The position numbers were made by a program, and so were the translations under genes. 64,000 nucleotides of DNA from Takifugu bimaculatus (Eukaryota; Chordata; Actinopteri; Tetraodontiformes; Tetraodontidae), in assembly GCA_004026145.2 (NCBI GenBank), contig CP034985.2:7137851-7201850 (forward strand), written 5' to 3'. The stretch's first letter is position 1; every line of letters starts with the position of its first letter. Positions 60,185-64,000 of the stretch are shown here, piece after piece. The notes beneath the pieces were generated by a model, which did no database searches, was not told where the DNA came from, and saw nothing but the letters and a program-made list of their open reading frames with translations.

Positions 60185-63100
60185 GAAATCGTGTAGCTGA
60201 AGCACCAACAGAAGTTCTCCTGAGCCCAGTTTTAATATTAAAAAAAAACAACAAAAAACTTTTCCTGTGACCTCAAACAAATAATATCTCAGGTTTATGG
60301 GAGGTTCAAAGGCCTGTCGTTCACAGCAGAGAGGGACAACCTGTTCAGATGGGCCAAAATGACTCTGCTTTTCTTTGAGTCTCAGTTATTTCACTTTTAA
60401 AACTTGGAGGATTTATCAGCTAAATCATTGGCCACATGTTGCATTAACAGCCAAACCAACCGAAATGGAAATTCCATTTTATAGGACAACGTTGGGATGC
60501 ATTTGTCCTCCTGGTTTACATTTCTGTCCTTGTTTCAGTAAAGAAAAACATACTGGACGTGAATATTGGAATTTACCTTCATCAGTCACTTTAACTCATT
60601 TACCTTGATGCAGTCCAGATGTGCACATCTCGGCCGCACGTCTATTACCACATCTGAACATTTCTGCTTCCTATTCTGGGCAGTTCATGCAGAGGCGCTT
60701 CAGTAGCTCCCATTTGCAGGCTGCCCTGCACCTCTCTGACGCTGTTCCTCAGACTCCAGTTGAGAATGTTGTTAAGGGAAATTGAGCGATGCAGAGACGA
60801 AGGCTGATTTTATTCATGCGAAGCAGAGTGTGCAGAAAGACGGGTGAAGATAGGAAGAAAATGTAGCTTTTTTATTTGAATGAATGAATGAATTACCCCT
60901 TTTAAACTCTGGCTTTAGCTTACCGGGAAAAAGGTTTGAAGTTGGATGGATGAATGGAATAAGTGAACACGATGATGATGTTCATGCATAATAATAATCA
61001 TTATCAATCTTTTTTCTGAAAGGATTGTCCAAAGTTGTCCTCCGACATTTTGAGGAGCCAGTATGAAGCATCAGGTCTCCTTTGTTGTTGTTTTATTGCG
61101 ATTCACTGGGCCGTTCTCGGATCAGCCAATCAAATGCTCTCACATGATGCCAGATAAGGAAAGAGTGTGATGTCACAGGGCGCCATTTGACCGTTTTAAC
61201 AATGTATTTTCACACAGTTAACACTTTTAACATGTCACCCCAGACAAACACACCATGGCCAGCCTCATTTTGGCTTTCTATTCAAATTGAACCATTAAAG
61301 GTGTCCAACTAGCAAGTTTAAAAGGGTAAAATGTTCAGATTTCACAGCTAATAGAGCTGATTTTCTTTCATTCCCTGTAAGGCACAGTAAAAGAAAATAG
61401 CATCTGATGTGCTCATCTCTCATTTATGCAAAAGGGTAATTTAATAAGTAATTTAAAACTCTTAATTTTCCTAATTATGACATAGATGTGGCATTTTGGC
61501 TTTAAACAAAACAAAAAAAGGGACCAATGAAACTGCCTTAGTTGCTGCTCTCAAATATAAGTGGATTATTTCCATCCACAATGCCCCAACCAGGATATTG
61601 GTCACGTGACCAGAATTCTATGAATTCAGTTAGACCACACGTGAACGAGGAGCCTGAGGTGAGACGCAGCGCCGCTGATAGAGACATTGGTGCAGCACAT
61701 TGTCTTTGCTATAGGCAACAATACCTGGAAACAGCATCTTCCAGTGAAGGCCGACATTTCCCCCAGGTCTCTGCAGTAATTAGGGCTTCTAAAGGAATAC
61801 TGCTGTCGGTACCCAGAAACTGCAGTTTCCTCTCCATCATAGCTGTTTCCCAGCAACTAGAAGGCACTCGCACGCAGTAGCCCAAACACGCAACCCTGCC
61901 GTGTTTCCAGGAGGCGAATAGAGGTTTTGCAAATCGTCCTGGGTCAATGCAGCTAAACTGAGGCGCAGATGTTAGAAAATCCTCCAGTAGAAAAGTTTCC
62001 TCTGTCAAACCATCACGCTGATGCTGCAATTGCCGGCACCCTTATCTATTCCCCTTACAGCAATGTTCTTCACAGGAAAGGTTTAAAGTATTTATCAGAG
62101 CCGCTTCGTTCAATCAGGCAAACAACCTGAAATCTCTGGGTTCCTGCCACAGCACCAGTCCTGGTACCATCACACGTTCACACCCAGGAGGCTGGACCGT
62201 GCCGCCGTTAATGTTTGATGAGGGTGAGGGGCGGCAAGCATTCAGCGGGGCTGAAATCAATCGTTGCCCATCAGGGAAAAGCAGTATAAAGAGAGCCGAT
62301 AACAGCCCGAGCGGCCTGTCAGTCAGAATCAGGGGAGCGGCGCAGAAGCAAGGGCAGACACCCCTACACCCGTAGGTTCCAGCCGGAGGAAACGCTCAAC
62401 ACCATAAACTTAAGAACACTTAGAATGGCGAGTCACGTCCTTTCCGTCCCTCAGAAGTCACCTTTATAATCTCATACAATCCTGTAAAGGCTCGACCTCA
62501 CTGCCTGACATTTTCCTGCGTGTTTTTCCTTGAACCATTAAGCCTGTCAAACTGTTCCCATCTGCAGCAGCAGCACGCTTTAGAGCTCCGCGAGGCACGG
62601 CGGGACTGGCGGAAGACACGCCGTCACGTTCATGTCCAGGGAATTAGCTTGGAAGCAATCAGTGTTTCAGGAAAGAGTGAATCCCTCCAGCTCCTTATCA
62701 CAAATGACAAATGGGATGCCCTCGTGACCCAGGCGCCGCCTCTGCTGCGCGTTAGGGAAGATTTTCAGATCTAAATGCAGGATGTTTATATGGGCCGCGA
62801 TGGCGTGGCTGCACATGTGGGTTTTCTACCTTTTTTTGTCCCGCTGCTGGTAAATAGAGCAGTTGTGTGTTTAAAGTGCCCCTGACTGTTTTATGTAGTG
62901 AGGCATTGATTCTCCTCTTACCCACCTGTCTATAGGTGCGGTATACACGTCCTAAATAGATGGGCTTCACTGTTAGCGCCACAAAGGCCACCTCCATTTC
63001 AGAACCACCTCCCATCTCGGCCTTAATCCTCCTGCATTCAGCAACATTTGGATGTTGGATCAGACGCAACCGTCTCTACCCCAGCTGCTGCTCCCTGTGC

Positions 63101-64000
63101 CGGTGGTTTCTGACTGACGTATCGCTCCTTTCAGACTGGACGATGAAGAGACGGAAACAGCGTTCCGGCCTGAGTTGACGTGTCCCGCCTGACCGAGCAA
63201 ATTGCTTCGAGGAAATTTGAAGTTCCGCCACGTTTTCTCCCTCCACAGAAATGAATGAGGAACAATAACAGCCAATGTGACAGCAGTGATCTCGTCCTTC
63301 GTTTACTGCCATGGGGAGACACACGCTTGCTCATTCCTGGCTTTGCCATTAATGTCATTGCGCTCTTCTCCTTTGGAGCCCTCGGGAAACCAAAGAAATG
63401 GAGCCGTGAGAAGGCCGTTACCCCCCCCAGACAGATAAGAATGTTTCCACAGGACATGTACGTTTGTTGTGTAGTCTGGTCTCAGCAAGTCTCAGAACAA
63501 ATCTACCCACTAAAGAGGGAAAATAGGTGAAAGAGCTGTTCATGACGCACATTATTTAATAATTTACTTCGATTGGATCTGGTGAGAACGCACTTATCCG
63601 CTCCTCTGTGTTGCTGGTTCAGAAAAGTGCTCCAGAGAGCTGTTTATATAATTGGTTCTCTGCCTCCTACATACTGTAGCTTCGATGGGTCTTTTGTCCA
63701 TCTGCAGTCAGAGCGAATCCAGCCTTTAATTTATAGGATTAAACATGTGACGAGTCAAGACTGGACTTGTGTTTACTGAAGAATTTATGATTTAGAAACA
63801 TTAAGGATTGAAGGATTTTGCACCTCTGCGTCCTTGGTGAGCGTTGCCTGGGTGACGTTGTCTTCCAGCACTTAACCTTGAGCTCCTCCAGAGGGAATTC
63901 ACTGTGGTCGACACTCGTGATCCAGAAGAACACACCGCCACTGGGGACAATGTAAAGAAATGCTGATATTCTAAGTTCAAATCTAGAAAAAGCCCCCAAC

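Larger units (their letters stand above)
52573..64000 (+). other. rgs6: rgs6 intron 2, first 11.4 kb
   Basis: No DEP-domain exon (expected to begin like IEDIITKMQDD) appears before the window ends, so this is the start of a long intron, as in mammals. It holds C-rich tracts near 53056-53073 and 55533-55550, minisatellites at 56633-56770 and 60084-60184, a MITE at 57971-58457, and AC, GT and G runs near 59719-59988. A TATA-like TATAAAG at 62285 has no gene after it. Confidence 0.65.

Noticed and set aside
62280..62420. TATA-like box (TATAAAG at 62285) with GC-richer sequence downstream
   Set aside because: No open frame, donor or recognisable RNA gene follows; chance matches are common in 11 kb of intron.
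1..64000. CRISPR arrays, operons, phage genes or tRNA/rRNA genes
   Set aside because: No spaced direct-repeat arrays, no dense same-strand genes and no tRNA A/B box pairs were noticed; all the coding sequence is intron-split vertebrate genes.

Overview
The window is animal nuclear DNA, almost certainly from a teleost fish. It holds long AT-rich non-coding stretches, many CA/GT microsatellites and GT..AG introns, several of them only 73-172 bp. Two recognisable vertebrate genes lie on the + strand in the order sipa1l1 then rgs6, which matches my memory of human 14q24 (recalled synteny, not checked here). Human SIPA1L1 spans several hundred kb, whereas here the gene takes about 43 kb, so this is a compact genome. 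I see no bacterial, phage or CRISPR content.

Layout. 1-2880 is upstream DNA without a gene. 2880-3250 is a CpG-rich promoter and non-coding first exon with two TATCGCGAGA motifs, a GC box and a GTGAGT donor. 3250-23987 is a 20.7 kb first intron. 23988-43521 holds 22 coding exons of sipa1l1, a RapGAP/PDZ/leucine-zipper scaffold. I resolved every exon by splice sites, reading phase and protein similarity; the model gives about 1844 residues. 43522 to about 46095 is the 3' UTR. About 46096-48836 is a repeat-rich intergenic spacer with four long GT/CA arrays. 48837-49115 is a pyrimidine-rich candidate first exon of rgs6, 52265-52572 is the exon carrying the rgs6 start codon, and 52573-64000 is the start of a long rgs6 intron with tandem repeats and a MITE-like transposon.

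The main surprise is that sipa1l1 is not open as written. Two coding exons (33048-33628 and 40013-40501) each carry one base too many relative to the conserved protein and to the splice phases. All other junctions are in phase, and the total coding length is exactly two bases over a multiple of three. Assembly error is the simplest explanation, but a decaying duplicate or polymorphic null allele is possible. Other points of interest are a 42-bp near-perfect palindrome in intron 8, a 21-residue poly-glycine tract, a NAGNAG acceptor, a Q/E-rich N-terminal extension of rgs6, a MITE carrying a CTCF-like motif, and several minisatellites.

Sipa1l1 (SPAR) is a postsynaptic and cytoskeletal GTPase-activating protein for Rap. 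Rgs6 is an R7-family GTPase-activating protein for G-alpha i/o. They are neighbours by ancestral synteny, not an operon. I found no undescribed multi-gene system.
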